A DNA stretch of 64,000 nucleotides from Micromonospora sonchi (GCF_014646235.1 NZ_BMNB01000013.1:62001-126000), one strand, 5' to 3'; positions 1 through 9,217 are shown, counted from the first letter of the stretch. A program made the numbers and translations. The notes: generated by a model not told the origin, from the letters alone.

Positions 1-124
1 CGATCTCCCGGTTCAACCGGATCACCTCGGCGGCAGCGGAGTGCGGCGGCCGGCCGCAGCCGGTGCAACCGGAGGCGAGGCGCGCCGCCGCACCGCACGC
101 CGGGCAGGGATAGTCGTTGTCCAC
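1..124 (-). CDS. N-terminal fragment of a zinc-ribbon protein, cut by the left edge
   Basis: Only about 41 codons are visible. The GTG start at 124 has GAGG about nine bases upstream, and an in-frame TGA lies at 173-175. Cys7, Cys10, Cys20 and Cys23 form a CPxCG...CxGCG zinc ribbon, followed by a segment that looks helical (AAEVIRLN). Such N-terminal ribbons are common on actinobacterial membrane or scaffold proteins, but nothing visible here shows a function. A competing ATG at 132 is in another frame and gives an Arg/Pro-rich peptide without the Cys pattern, so I rejected it. Confidence 0.55.
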   Translation of the reverse strand, partial: MDNDYPCPACGAAARLASGCTGCGRPPHSAAAEVIRLNREI

Positions 125-244
125 GGTGTCATCCTCGACAGGCGGGTACCGCTCGCACCAGAGTGCGCGTACTCAGGAAAGGGTCTGCTCGAGCCGCGTG
201 TCGACCACCGTCGCCACCAGGCTGATCAGCTTCACGTGCGGACC

Positions 245-1261
245 CTACGCGACGCTCTCCCGGTTCTCCGCGATCCACCGGTCGATCCGGCTCCACCACT
301 CGTAGAGCCAGTCGATGCGCTCCTGCCGCCCGGCCGGGATCTCCTCCGGCGGCACCGACCAGAACCGCATCACGAGCCGCTTGTCCATCGGCAGTTCCCG
401 CCACACGTCACCGATGGTGAGCATCCGGTCCAGGCCGGTGTGGGCCACGAAGATCACCCCGGCGTCCGGCGCGGCGTCCAACGCCGCCAGCACTCCGCCG
501 GGCTGCGGGGCGAGCACGTGCCGCATCGCCTCCGCCCGCAGCGCCATCCGCTCGTGCCCCCGGTCGCGCAGCCGGGCGATGGCCCGCACCCGCCGTCGGG
601 GGGTGAAGTTGCCGCCCTCGGGAAAGATCACGAAGGCGTCATCGTCGTCCAGCCCGACGGCGAGGTGCCCGACCTGCTCGGTGAGCGAGTTGGCGCCGTC
701 CCGGCCCGGCGCGATGAAGCGGCTCGGCAACCGGTTGAGCAGCACGTCGATCGCCGGGTCCCACTGGAGGGTGTCCTTGAGCACGATCCGCGGCTCGCGA
801 CGGAACCAGTTCACCAGGGCGTGGATCAGGATGAACGAGTCACCCGGGCCGGCGTGCCGACAGAGCACCAACTCGGGCCGGCCGGGCATCGCGGTGTCCG
901 GATCGGTGCCGACCACCTCGAGACTGAGCCGCAGCGTCCATCGGGCCTGCCAGAACAGCACCCGCAGGAACCAGCCCGCCAGCACGTAGTGGGCGCGTTG
1001 GAAGGCCGGCGAGCGGACCCGCCAGCCGAATCCGGAGGCGACCCAGAGCCCGAACAGACTCAGCAGCGCCGCCGCGTCCCAGAGCAGGTAGAACAGACCG
1101 ATCCACAACAGCCGCAGGGGCCGCAACCGCCCCGGAACGAACGGGGACAGCAGCACCGCCAGCAATGCCCAGAGCGGCACCGTGGTCACCAGCAGGATCA
1201 CCAGCAGGATCACGCCCGGCGCCAGCAGCAGGCGGCGGAGCCAGCGGGGCGGCAGCGGCAT
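245..1261 (-). CDS. PlsC-type 1-acylglycerol-3-phosphate acyltransferase-like membrane protein
   Basis: A 338-residue lysophospholipid acyltransferase-like protein that probably moves acyl chains onto lysophospholipids at the inner membrane. The HX4D catalytic motif is at His136/Asp141 (RHAGPGD), and an FPEG-type block (FPEGGNFTP) is at about 213-221. Two hydrophobic stretches at about 11-40 and 51-75 anchor it. The ATG at 1261 shares one base with the stop of the upstream patatin gene (TGATG), which favours it over a longer start and implies translational coupling. The N-terminal membrane part is longer than in minimal PlsC proteins. Acyl acceptor unknown. Confidence 0.85.
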   Translation of the reverse strand: MPLPPRWLRRLLLAPGVILLVILLVTTVPLWALLAVLLSPFVPGRLRPLRLLWIGLFYLLWDAAALLSLFGLWVASGFGWRVRSPAFQRAHYVLAGWFLRVLFWQARWTLRLSLEVVGTDPDTAMPGRPELVLCRHAGPGDSFILIHALVNWFRREPRIVLKDTLQWDPAIDVLLNRLPSRFIAPGRDGANSLTEQVGHLAVGLDDDDAFVIFPEGGNFTPRRRVRAIARLRDRGHERMALRAEAMRHVLAPQPGGVLAALDAAPDAGVIFVAHTGLDRMLTIGDVWRELPMDKRLVMRFWSVPPEEIPAGRQERIDWLYEWWSRIDRWIAENRESVA

Positions 1262-2091
1262 CAGCGTTCCAGATTCGCCAGGTAGTGCCGGGAGGCCGCG
1301 TAGGCGCGGCTGATCCTCCGGCCCACCGCTGCCATGTCCCGGTACGCCCACGGCGTGTCGTCGCGCGGTTCCAGCCCGCCGGTCGGCAGCACGTGCACCT
1401 CAACACCCTCGGGCAGCGCGGCCATCTCCCGGGCGAACCGGTGCCGGCGGGCGATCTCGAACGCGACCTGGGCGATCTCCCAGGGACGCCGCGGCGGAGT
1501 CAGCGCCCGCTCGATCCGGCCCACCTGGAGTACGAAGATCCGGCCGGCGCCGGCCGCGACCGCCTCGCCGATCGGGATGGAGTTGACGATCCCGCCGTCG
1601 ACGTAGTGCTGGTCGCCGATCCGCGCCGGCGGCAACAACCCGGGCACCGAGGCTGACGCGAGCACCGCGGGCACCACCGGCCCGCTGACGAACCAGTGCT
1701 CCGCGGCCCGCTCGATGTTCGCCGCGCAGCAACGGAAGGGAACCTTCAGGTCGGCGAAGGTGGTCTCCGCGCCCAGCTCGCTCTCCAGCAGCTTGCGTAG
1801 CGGCCGGGGCGAGTGCAGGTGGGTCCGGGCGGCGAAGCGGCGCAGTTGCCGGGCCACCGAGTCGCCGTACACCTCGCTCGCCTCGGGTGAGGCCCAGAGC
1901 CGCACCAACCGGTCGGTGACCGCCTCGCACGGGTCGGCGGCGACGAGCGCCCCGTTGACGGCGCCGATCGACGTGCCGAGCACCATGTCCGGTCGGATCC
2001 CGGCGCGGAACAGGGCGCGCAGCATGCCCACCTCGACCGCGCCGAGGACGCCTCCGCCCCCGAGCACGAACGCCACCGGTCCCCGCCCCAT
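1261..2091 (-). CDS. Patatin-like phospholipase
   Basis: A 276-residue patatin-fold hydrolase predicted to cleave acyl esters of phospholipids. It has the glycine-rich oxyanion loop (GGGG, 11-14), the nucleophile elbow GTSIG with Ser41, and the catalytic Asp165 in DGG. No signal peptide is seen, so it is probably cytoplasmic or membrane-associated. The ATG at 2091 is preceded by CAGGAT and seven bases, a spacing typical of leaderless actinobacterial transcripts; no Shine-Dalgarno is evident. It is coupled through TGATG to the acyltransferase gene, so a phospholipase and a lysophospholipid acyltransferase are made together, consistent with acyl-chain remodelling (inference). Confidence 0.9.
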   Translation of the reverse strand: MGRGPVAFVLGGGGVLGAVEVGMLRALFRAGIRPDMVLGTSIGAVNGALVAADPCEAVTDRLVRLWASPEASEVYGDSVARQLRRFAARTHLHSPRPLRKLLESELGAETTFADLKVPFRCCAANIERAAEHWFVSGPVVPAVLASASVPGLLPPARIGDQHYVDGGIVNSIPIGEAVAAGAGRIFVLQVGRIERALTPPRRPWEIAQVAFEIARRHRFAREMAALPEGVEVHVLPTGGLEPRDDTPWAYRDMAAVGRRISRAYAASRHYLANLER

Positions 2092-2302
2092 GCCGCCAAT
2101 CCTGGCACGCCCCGTCCGAGCGCGGTCAGTCCGACCTGCCCCGGTGTCCGCCGCCGTCGTGCCGACCGGCGCCGCGCAGCCGCCGGGCCCGCCCCGCACC
2201 GGCCGTGCCGGCGTTGGCGGCGACCGCCCGCCGTGCCGTTGACAGCGGCGCAACATTCCCGCAACCTGATACCGCTCCCACCTACGAGGCAGGTGCGATC
2301 CG

Positions 2303-3877
2303 TTGAAGCCAGCACTGCAGCCTGGCCGGTTGCTGGCCACCAGATACCGGCTGATCAACCAGATCGGTGCCGGTGGCATGTCGGTGATCTGGCGAGCCCA
2401 CGACGAGGTGCTCGACCGGGTGGTCGCGCTGAAGGTGCTCGCCCCGTCACTGGCCGCCGACGCCCGCTTCCGCGACATGGTCCGCGAGGAGGCCCGGGCG
2501 GCCGCCCAGCTCGTCCACCCGCACGTGACGTCGGTGCACGACTACGGCGAGGCGGTGTCGCCGGACGGTTCCATCACCTCGTTCGTGGTGATGGAACTGC
2601 TCTCCGGCGAGGAGCTGGAGTTCCGGCTCACCGAGGGGCCGCTGCCCTGGCCCGAGGCGATGGAGATCGGGGCACAGGTCGCCGACGCGCTCGCCAGCGC
2701 GCACCGGCTCGGCATCGTGCACCGGGACGTCACCACCGCCAACGTGATGATGACCCAGGTCGGCGCCAAGGTGCTCGACTTCGGCATCGCCACCCGGATC
2801 GGCACCCCGGACGACGACGAGGACGGCGCCACCTTCGGCACCCCGGCGTACGTGGCACCGGAACGGCTCGACGGGGCGCCCGCCCAGCCGGCGACCGACG
2901 TCTACTCGCTCGGCGTGCTGATGTACGAGACGCTGACCGGCCGGGTCCCGTACCCGGCGGACACCTGGGAGGAGCTCAGCGTCGCGCTGGCGGAGGGGGC
3001 GCCGCCCACGCTCGCCGGGGTGCCCGGCCTGCCACCGACGGTGGCCGAGGTCTGCCTACGCTGCCTGTCCCGCGACCCGGCCGACCGTCCCACCGCCCGC
3101 CAGGTGGCCACCGTGCTCCGCGACCAACTGCTGCCGACCGATCCGCAGGCCAGCACGATGGTCGCGCACACCGCGGCACTGCCCGCGGTCAAGCCGCACC
3201 GCGCCGTTCCCGCCGGCGCGCCACGGGCCGTCCCCGCCGCGCCACCGGACGCACCCGCCCTGACGCCGCAACGGGCCGCCGACCCGACGTCGGTCACCGG
3301 TCCCGCCGGGCCGACTCCGGGCGACCCCGAACACGACCAACCACGGGCCGCACCGTCGCGGCTGCTGCGCCCCGCTTTCCTGGTGCCCGTGGCGGCGGTC
3401 CTGGTCGCCGCGGCACTCGCCGTTCCGGCACTGCTTCCGGACGACGGCAACGAGCCGCCCGCCGCGCTGCCCAGCGACGGCCCGACGGCGCAGGTCGAAC
3501 CGACCCCGTCGGCGGAGACCGCCAGCGCCCAGCCACCGGTCGCGCCGTCGGCCACTGCGGCTCGCCAGCCCGGCCCGACCGTCGTACCATCCCAGCCGGG
3601 CGGGACGGGCACCCTGGTCGAGGCCGCGAACCGGCTCGATGCGGTGATCGGCGCCGGTCTCGCCGACGGCGGCATCCGCGAGGATGTCGGCCTCGACCTG
3701 CGCAATGAGCTGCGCAACCTGACCCGGGCGGTGACCGGCGGAGAGCGCGAGCTGGGGCCGGGGGTCGCGCGGCTTCGCGAGAAGGTGTCCACCCGGCTCG
3801 GTGAGCAGGCGCTGAGCCCGGCGTACGCCCAACAGCTCGACGCGGCCATCGCCGCGCTCGGCGCCGCGCAGACCTGA
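2303..3877 (+). CDS. PknB-family Ser/Thr protein kinase with one TM and an extracellular helical tail
   Basis: A 524-residue receptor-type Hanks kinase. The kinase domain (about 13-275) shows the glycine loop GAGGMS (22-27), ATP-binding Lys44, the catalytic loop HRDVTTAN (Asp142, Asn147), DFG at 159-161 and APE. The usual Lys two residues after the catalytic Asp (HRDxKPxN) is Thr here. A Pro/Ala-rich linker leads to a TM at about 355-378, then a Pro/Ser/Thr segment and a predicted helical domain of about 90 residues without PASTA repeats. The start is TTG with AGGTG seven bases upstream; no other in-frame start fits. It is divergent from the patatin gene across 211 bp. Confidence 0.93.
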   Translation: MKPALQPGRLLATRYRLINQIGAGGMSVIWRAHDEVLDRVVALKVLAPSLAADARFRDMVREEARAAAQLVHPHVTSVHDYGEAVSPDGSITSFVVMELLSGEELEFRLTEGPLPWPEAMEIGAQVADALASAHRLGIVHRDVTTANVMMTQVGAKVLDFGIATRIGTPDDDEDGATFGTPAYVAPERLDGAPAQPATDVYSLGVLMYETLTGRVPYPADTWEELSVALAEGAPPTLAGVPGLPPTVAEVCLRCLSRDPADRPTARQVATVLRDQLLPTDPQASTMVAHTAALPAVKPHRAVPAGAPRAVPAAPPDAPALTPQRAADPTSVTGPAGPTPGDPEHDQPRAAPSRLLRPAFLVPVAAVLVAAALAVPALLPDDGNEPPAALPSDGPTAQVEPTPSAETASAQPPVAPSATAARQPGPTVVPSQPGGTGTLVEAANRLDAVIGAGLADGGIREDVGLDLRNELRNLTRAVTGGERELGPGVARLREKVSTRLGEQALSPAYAQQLDAAIAALGAAQT

Positions 3878-3893
3878 CCGGCGCCACCGTGGA

Positions 3894-5000
3894 TCAGCCC
3901 GGGGTGCTGCGAGTCGGTTCCCGCACTCCGCTGTTCGGGAACGCCCCGGCGAGGAACCGTCGGTACACCGCCTCGTAACCGGCCGCCATCCGCTCGGTGG
4001 AGAAGGTCTGCGCGACGTGCGCCACGCACTCCGCCGGGTCGAGACCGGAGGCCGCGCGCAGTGCCGCCGGCAACTCGTCCTCCCGGTCACAGATCAGCCC
4101 GGTCACTCCTGGCCGGACCAGTTCCGGCACCGCCCCCCGGCGCAGCGCCACCACCGGCGTGCCGGTGGCCATCGCCTCCAGCATCACGACGCCGAACGGC
4201 TCCTCCCACTGGATCGGCATGATCAGGCAGCGCGCCTCGACCAGCAGCCGGAGCACGGCGTCCCGGTCGGCATCGAACACCACCGTGACATCCGGGCCCA
4301 GCAACGGCCGGACCACCGCGTCGTAGTAGTCCAGTTCGGCGGGCTCGGTGCACTTGCCGGCCAGCACCAACGGCAGGCCGGCGGCCCGGCAGGCGCTGAT
4401 GGCCAGGTCCGGCCCCTTGTCGGGGCTGAACCGGGCCAGCCACAGCACCGGACCGTGGCTGGGTTCGCTCTTGCGGGGGAAGAGGTCGGTCTCCATCGCG
4501 TTGTGCACGGTGCCGACCCACGGCAGCCGGGAATTCAGCCGGCGCTGGGCGTGCGAGATGGCCACCAGACCGACGCCCCGGTCGGTGTCGCTGAGCACCG
4601 TGCCGTACTCGCCCACCGGGTTGCCGTGCACCGTCGCCACGGTGGGTACCTCGCGGCGGCCGGCAACCAGCGGACCGACCGTGGTGTGGTCGTGCACCAG
4701 ATCGAAGTCGGCCACGCTCAGCAGGTGGTTCACCCGGGCCAGGTGAGCCAGTTCCGGCAACGACTCGCCGAGCCGGTCGTACTGGAGTTCGTCGAGCATG
4801 GCGAGAAAGTCGGCGGCGGTGCGGTGGCCGTCACCGGCACCCAGCAGGGTCACCGCGTGGCCCCGGTCGACCAGGGCGTCCACCAGGCCCGCCACCACCT
4901 GCTCCAGCCCTCCGTAGCCGGGCGGAGGCACCGACAGCCAGGGCGGCACCACCATCGCGATCCGCAACCCATGCTTACCCGCGGCGTGGTTGTCGGGCAC
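3894..5000 (-). CDS. GT4-family (GT-B fold) glycosyltransferase
   Basis: A 368-residue retaining glycosyltransferase. It begins with a Gly-rich N-terminal motif after LRIAMVVPPW, has the GxFSPDKG-type middle segment (ARFSPDKG), and an EPFGVVMLEAMATGTPVVA acceptor/nucleotide-sugar signature near the C-terminus (the EX7E motif of GT4). The GTG start at 5000 has GGGAGG five bases upstream, which decides it over a longer in-frame extension rich in Pro/Gly. It converges with the kinase gene (17 bp apart). Substrate unknown; relatives act in glycolipid, mannoside or trehalose metabolism. Confidence 0.88.
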   Translation of the reverse strand: MPDNHAAGKHGLRIAMVVPPWLSVPPPGYGGLEQVVAGLVDALVDRGHAVTLLGAGDGHRTAADFLAMLDELQYDRLGESLPELAHLARVNHLLSVADFDLVHDHTTVGPLVAGRREVPTVATVHGNPVGEYGTVLSDTDRGVGLVAISHAQRRLNSRLPWVGTVHNAMETDLFPRKSEPSHGPVLWLARFSPDKGPDLAISACRAAGLPLVLAGKCTEPAELDYYDAVVRPLLGPDVTVVFDADRDAVLRLLVEARCLIMPIQWEEPFGVVMLEAMATGTPVVALRRGAVPELVRPGVTGLICDREDELPAALRAASGLDPAECVAHVAQTFSTERMAAGYEAVYRRFLAGAFPNSGVREPTRSTPG

Positions 5001-5114
5001 GAGTCCTCCCCCGTCGGTCGGGTGCGTCAACCCGGCGCTCGGCGCCGGGTATCCCGCCGGACCGGAGCGTTTTCCCGGCGCCGGCACCGGCAAACCGGGC
5101 GTCGGCTGCGCCGC

Positions 5115-5789
5115 TCAGCCGCCCACCAGCAGGTCGACCCGCACCGCGCACACCCCCTCGGCCGACCAGGCGACCCGTTCCGCCTGGTCGCGTTCCCACC
5201 AGGACCGCACCACCCCACTCAGGGCCACCGTGTCGTCGTGCACCTCGACGGTGATCCGCTCGGTGCCGATCCCGCGCAGCAGGGCGCGCTGCACGTCGCG
5301 ACGGATCCGGTCGGCGTCGGCGGGGGCGGCGGGACTCACCTCGACCAGGTTGGTCACGCCGCGTACGCCCCACAGCCGGCGCAGTTCCCGTTCGGCCGTA
5401 CGCCGCTGCCAGCCGAACTCCACCTCGCCCCGCAGCATCACCCAGCCGTTCGAGACGGTCAGGTCGAGCCGCTCGGCCGGCACGAAGCTGTTCCACTCCA
5501 GCGCCCGGCTGGCCGCGACGGCCAACGCGCCGTCGGTGAGGTCGACCGGCCCGACCGGGTGTACCTCGATGTCGTCGGCGACCACTCGCACCCCGCGGAT
5601 CCGCTGGACGGCGCGGACCGTCGCCCACTTACGCGCGGCGCTGTCCACCTGACCGGTCAGGGTCACCACGCCGTCGTGCACGGTCACCCCGATGTCATTC
5701 GAGCGCACCTGGGCGTCCCAGGTGAGTTCGTCGAGCACGTCGCGCTGGATCCGGTCATCGGACCGGGCAGCCGTTGCCGCGCTGGTCAT
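5115..5789 (-). CDS. Protein with three BON domains
   Basis: A 224-residue protein built of three consecutive BON (OsmY/nodulation) modules at roughly 10-80, 85-150 and 155-222, each with the VxVxxGxVxLxGxV pattern (for example VHDGVVTLTGQV and VSNGWVMLRGEV). BON domains bind phospholipid surfaces or sense osmotic shock; this copy has no signal peptide or TM. The ATG at 5789 is preceded by GGGGGTG. It sits alone between a glycosyltransferase and the htrA-like gene, so its context says little. Family assignment is secure; role is not. Confidence 0.85.
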   Translation of the reverse strand: MTSAATAARSDDRIQRDVLDELTWDAQVRSNDIGVTVHDGVVTLTGQVDSAARKWATVRAVQRIRGVRVVADDIEVHPVGPVDLTDGALAVAASRALEWNSFVPAERLDLTVSNGWVMLRGEVEFGWQRRTAERELRRLWGVRGVTNLVEVSPAAPADADRIRRDVQRALLRGIGTERITVEVHDDTVALSGVVRSWWERDQAERVAWSAEGVCAVRVDLLVGG

Positions 5790-5897
5790 GGCACCCCCAT
5801 CCGCCGCACGAGGTCTTCACCTGCGTTGAGGCTGCCCGCCGGGCGGGTGAGGCGGGTTCACCCACCGGGGGTGAACCGGGCCGGAGACGGAGGAGGG

Positions 5898-5940
5898 CGG
5901 CGGGTAGTGCGGCCAACCCCCTTGGCCGCGCCACCCGCCG
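5898..5940 (-). terminator. Strong hairpin downstream of the htrA-like gene
   Basis: Arms CGGCGGGT...ACCCGCCG enclose a second stem GCGGCCAA...TTGGCCGC around a C-rich loop. It lies 24 bp past the stop of the protease gene and has no U-tract, as is usual for actinobacterial terminators. Confidence 0.6.
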
Positions 5941-5963
5941 CCCGAGGGAGGAAGGTTCTTCGT

Positions 5964-7580
5964 TTAGGACGCTTCGGCGAGCGTTACGGTTGCCGTCGCC
6001 TCGGCCCCGTTTCGCTGGAAGATCACCTCGGCCTGGTCGCCGACCTTGCCGGCCTGCACGGCACCGACGAGATCGTTCGCGTCGTTGATCGCCTTGTCGC
6101 CGAACCGCGTGATCACGTCGCCGCGTTGCAGCCCGGCCCGCTCGGCGGCACTGCCCGGGGTGACGTTGTTGATCACAGCACCCCCGTCCGGCGCGTTGCT
6201 CACACCCACCCCGAGCGACGGGTGGCTGATCTTCTCGCCCCGCTGGAGCTTGTCCGCGACGTCCTTGGCCTTGTTGCTCGGGATGGCGAAGCCCACACCG
6301 ATGTTGCCGGTGTTGCCCTGTCCCGCGGTGGCGATCGCGGTGTTGATGCCGATCACCTCGCCCCGGGTGTTGACCAGGGCACCGCCGGAGTTGCCGGGAT
6401 TGATCGGCGCATCGGTCTGGAGCAACCCGGAGATCGAGCTGACTGCCTGGCCGGGCAACTGCTGCCCGCCGCCGGCCTGGATGGTGCGGTCCCGGGCACT
6501 GAGGATGCCCGCGGTGACCGACCCCTGCAGCCCGAGCGGGCTGCCCAGCGCGAGCACCTGGTCGCCGACCTGCATCGCATCGCTGTCACCGAAGGTGGCC
6601 GGCTTGAGATCGCGTACCCCACTGGCCTTCAACACGGCCAGGTCGGTCTTCGGGTCGGTGCCGACGACCTCCGCCTGAGCGTTGGTGCCGTCGGCGAAGA
6701 ACACCCGGACGCTGGCGCCACCGTCCGCGCTGGCGATCACGTGGTTGTTGGTCAGCACGAATCCGTCGGTGGAGAGGACCACCCCGGAGCCCTCGCCGCT
6801 GCCGGTGCTGATCGAGACGACGCTGTCCTGCACCGAGGCGGCGATGCGGGGCAGGTCGGCGCTGTCGATGACCGGGGCGGCGGAGTAGGTGCGGGTGATC
6901 CCGCCTCCGTCGCTCAACGCCAGCGCGAGCGACCCGCCGGCGACGCCACTGCCGAGCATCAGCGCGAACACCGCGACGCCGGCACCGACGAACTTGGCGA
7001 TCCGGGCCGGCCGTACCCCGCGCGAAGGCGCCGGCGACCACGGTGCCGGTTGCCCGGGGTAACCGGTCGGCGAGCCGCCCGGGTAGCCGGTGGCCGGGTA
7101 GCCCGGGTAGCCGGTGGCCGAGCCGCCCGGGTAGCCGGTGGCCGAGCCGCCCGGGTAACCGGTGTGCGGCCCGGGATGTCCCGGGTGCCCGCCGGGCGAG
7201 GTCGGCTGCGGGCCGCCGCTCCAGCCGGACTGGCCGGCGTACCAGGGCGTGCCCGGGTAGGGCGGGGCGGAACCGGGCCGACCGGCCTGGTACGGGTGCT
7301 GGCCCGCCGGCGTCCAGGCGGGCTGCCCGGAGACCGGCGGCGCCGAGGGCGGCGGGCCTGCGGTGGCGCCGCCCGGCGGGGTCGGCTCGCCGGCAGGCCC
7401 GCCGGGGCCGGACGGCGTCTCGACGGCACGGACCGGGACGGTCGGCGCCTCGGCGGTCGAATCGTCCGCCGGTACGGATGAGGAGTCGGCCCACGCGTGC
7501 TCGGCGCGGGGCAGCTCGGAGTGCGACGGCTCGGCGTCGGTGCGGGCCGGCCGGCGCGGTTCGGACTCGTACTCGGTCAT
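5964..7580 (-). CDS. HtrA/DegP-like membrane-anchored serine protease with PDZ domain
   Basis: A 538-residue trypsin-type envelope protease. Order: a disordered acidic then Pro/Gly-rich cytoplasmic region (1-190) containing TGYPGGS repeats, a TM at about 194-224, a chymotrypsin-fold domain with His280, Asp313 and Ser398 (NPGNSGG), and a PDZ domain at about 453-533. The family degrades or refolds damaged extracytoplasmic proteins. I chose the ATG at 7580 because AGGGTAGGGAC precedes it; an upstream GTG would add 22 residues. It lies just downstream of an OmpR-type two-component pair in the same orientation, a common actinobacterial arrangement (compare mprAB-pepD). Confidence 0.93.
   Translation of the reverse strand: MTEYESEPRRPARTDAEPSHSELPRAEHAWADSSSVPADDSTAEAPTVPVRAVETPSGPGGPAGEPTPPGGATAGPPPSAPPVSGQPAWTPAGQHPYQAGRPGSAPPYPGTPWYAGQSGWSGGPQPTSPGGHPGHPGPHTGYPGGSATGYPGGSATGYPGYPATGYPGGSPTGYPGQPAPWSPAPSRGVRPARIAKFVGAGVAVFALMLGSGVAGGSLALALSDGGGITRTYSAAPVIDSADLPRIAASVQDSVVSISTGSGEGSGVVLSTDGFVLTNNHVIASADGGASVRVFFADGTNAQAEVVGTDPKTDLAVLKASGVRDLKPATFGDSDAMQVGDQVLALGSPLGLQGSVTAGILSARDRTIQAGGGQQLPGQAVSSISGLLQTDAPINPGNSGGALVNTRGEVIGINTAIATAGQGNTGNIGVGFAIPSNKAKDVADKLQRGEKISHPSLGVGVSNAPDGGAVINNVTPGSAAERAGLQRGDVITRFGDKAINDANDLVGAVQAGKVGDQAEVIFQRNGAEATATVTLAEAS
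7047..7160 (-). repeat. In-frame GYPGGSAT tandem repeat inside the htrA-like gene
   Basis: About five imperfect copies of a 24-27 bp unit encode TGYPGGSA-type peptides at residues 141-178. The repeat is coding and in frame, and its length probably varies between strains by slippage. Confidence 0.8.
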
Positions 7581-7642
7581 GTCCCTACCCTCCCCCATCG
7601 CTCTGCGATCCGGCTTAGCCTGACCTGAGGATTTGCTGAAAA

Positions 7643-9217
7643 TCACTGCTGATCGATGTCGATGTCCGGAGAGAGCGGCAGCCGGACCCGGAAGGTGGTG
7701 CCCCCGCCGGGTGTCTCGGTCACCTCGACGGCGCCCTGGTGCACCGTCACCAGGGCGGCCACGATGGCCAGGCCGAGGCCGGTACCGGTGTTCCCACCCA
7801 GCTGGCGGGTACGCGAGGCGTCCGCCCGGTAGAAACGTTCGAAGACCCGATCCGCCTGCTCCGGGGTGAGCCCCGGGCCGGTGTCGGCCACCTCGATCAC
7901 GGCCACGTTGTCCGGTTCGGCTCGTAGCCGCAGCGTGACGGCCGCCTCCGGCGGGGTGTGCCGCAGCGCGTTGGTCATCAGGTTGCCGATCACCTGCCGC
8001 AGCCGCGCGTCGTCGCCGCGCACCACCAATGGCCCCGAACCGGACTCGATCTCCAGCTCGATCCGCCGGTCCGGCTCCACCGCCCGGGCCGCCTCCACGG
8101 CGTCCGCGGCCAGCACCGGCAACTCCACCGGGGCGAGCGAGAGCGGTCGCTCGCGGTCCAGCCGAGCCAGCAGCAGCAGGTCCTCCACCAGCAGACCCAT
8201 CCGGGCGGCCTCGTCCTCGATCCGGCGCAGCAGGTCGGCGGTCTGCTCGGGGGCCCGGGCGGCACCCTGCCGGTACAGCTCGGCGAAGCCGCGGATGGTG
8301 GTCAGCGGGGTACGCAACTCGTGCGAGGCGTCCGCGACGAACTGCCGCATCCGCTCCTCCGAGCGGCGGGCCCTGCCCTCCGAGGCACGAGCCGCCTCGG
8401 CGGCCTCGCGGGCGGCGGCCTCGGCGGACCGGGCCGCGGACTCCGAGGCAGCGCGGGCGGTGAAGGCCATCTCGATCTGGCTGAGCATCGCGTTCAACGC
8501 CCGGGAGAGCCGCCCCAGCTCGGAGTTCGGGCAGGGCTCACCGTCCTCCGGATCGGGCACCCGCCGGCTGAGGTCTCCGCCGGCGATGGCCGCGGCGGTA
8601 CGTTCGATCTCCACCAGCGGCTTGAGGCTGGCCCGGACGATCGCCGCGCCGATCGAGGCGAGCAGGATCAGCACCGCGCCACCCACCAGCACGTCTATCC
8701 AGACCAGCCGGGTGACCGCCCGGTCGACGTCGGTCAGGTGCTGCCCGACCGCCACCCACTGCCCGTTGGGCAGCTCGGTGTAGAGCATCTGCCAACGAAC
8801 CTCGCTGCCTCGGGACTTGACGGAGAAGGGTTCACCGGCGAGCCGGGCGAACCCGGCCGCGTCGTCCGGCCAGGGTGGCAGGTCGGCCTCGCTGAACCGG
8901 CGACTGTCGAACCCGTAGTCCTCCACCGCGCCGGAGCTGCGGTTGGTGATCACCACCACGTAGTCGGTCGGCACGACGCTGTCCCGCCGGAAGACGAGCT
9001 CCGCCCAGGGCCTGCCGTACAGCTCGTTCTCCAGGGTGCCGACGGCGTCGGTCAGCTCCGCGTCCACCTGGTCGACCAGGTAACTACGCAGGAAGAACGT
9101 GGTCAGCGCGCTGATCACGAGGAGCGCGGCGGCGACCAGGGCGAGGACGGCCGCGACCAGCTTGACCCGCAGCGGAACCGAGCGCAGCCGGGTCTTGCCC
9201 TGCTGTAACGCGTTCAC
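7643..9217 (-). CDS. OmpR-type sensor histidine kinase
   Basis: A 524-residue membrane sensor kinase. TM1 (about 20-44) and TM2 (about 172-194) flank an extracytoplasmic sensor of about 125 residues. HAMP follows, then an Ala/Glu/Arg-rich coiled coil (252-290). HisKA has the phospho-acceptor His299 (SHELRTP), and the HATPase carries N, G1 (DTGPGL) and G2 (GTGLGL) boxes. The GTG start at 9217 overlaps the regulator's stop as GTGA, so the pair is co-translated. The downstream htrA-like gene suggests an envelope-stress circuit of the MprAB/CseBC kind (inference from context). Confidence 0.93.
   Translation of the reverse strand: MNALQQGKTRLRSVPLRVKLVAAVLALVAAALLVISALTTFFLRSYLVDQVDAELTDAVGTLENELYGRPWAELVFRRDSVVPTDYVVVITNRSSGAVEDYGFDSRRFSEADLPPWPDDAAGFARLAGEPFSVKSRGSEVRWQMLYTELPNGQWVAVGQHLTDVDRAVTRLVWIDVLVGGAVLILLASIGAAIVRASLKPLVEIERTAAAIAGGDLSRRVPDPEDGEPCPNSELGRLSRALNAMLSQIEMAFTARAASESAARSAEAAAREAAEAARASEGRARRSEERMRQFVADASHELRTPLTTIRGFAELYRQGAARAPEQTADLLRRIEDEAARMGLLVEDLLLLARLDRERPLSLAPVELPVLAADAVEAARAVEPDRRIELEIESGSGPLVVRGDDARLRQVIGNLMTNALRHTPPEAAVTLRLRAEPDNVAVIEVADTGPGLTPEQADRVFERFYRADASRTRQLGGNTGTGLGLAIVAALVTVHQGAVEVTETPGGGTTFRVRLPLSPDIDIDQQ

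Noticed and set aside
2239..2266. TTGACA near the kinase gene read as a -35 box.
   Set aside because: The only -10-like sequence (TGATAC) is 22 bases away, too far for a normal promoter.
7047..7160. Short regular repeats suspected to be a CRISPR or similar array.
   Set aside because: In-frame GYPGG coding repeats without unique spacers.
4017..7481. Open frame of about 1154 codons on the plus strand across three minus-strand genes.
   Set aside because: It spans the glycosyltransferase, BON and protease genes on the other strand; composition is His/Arg/Pro-rich with no motif.
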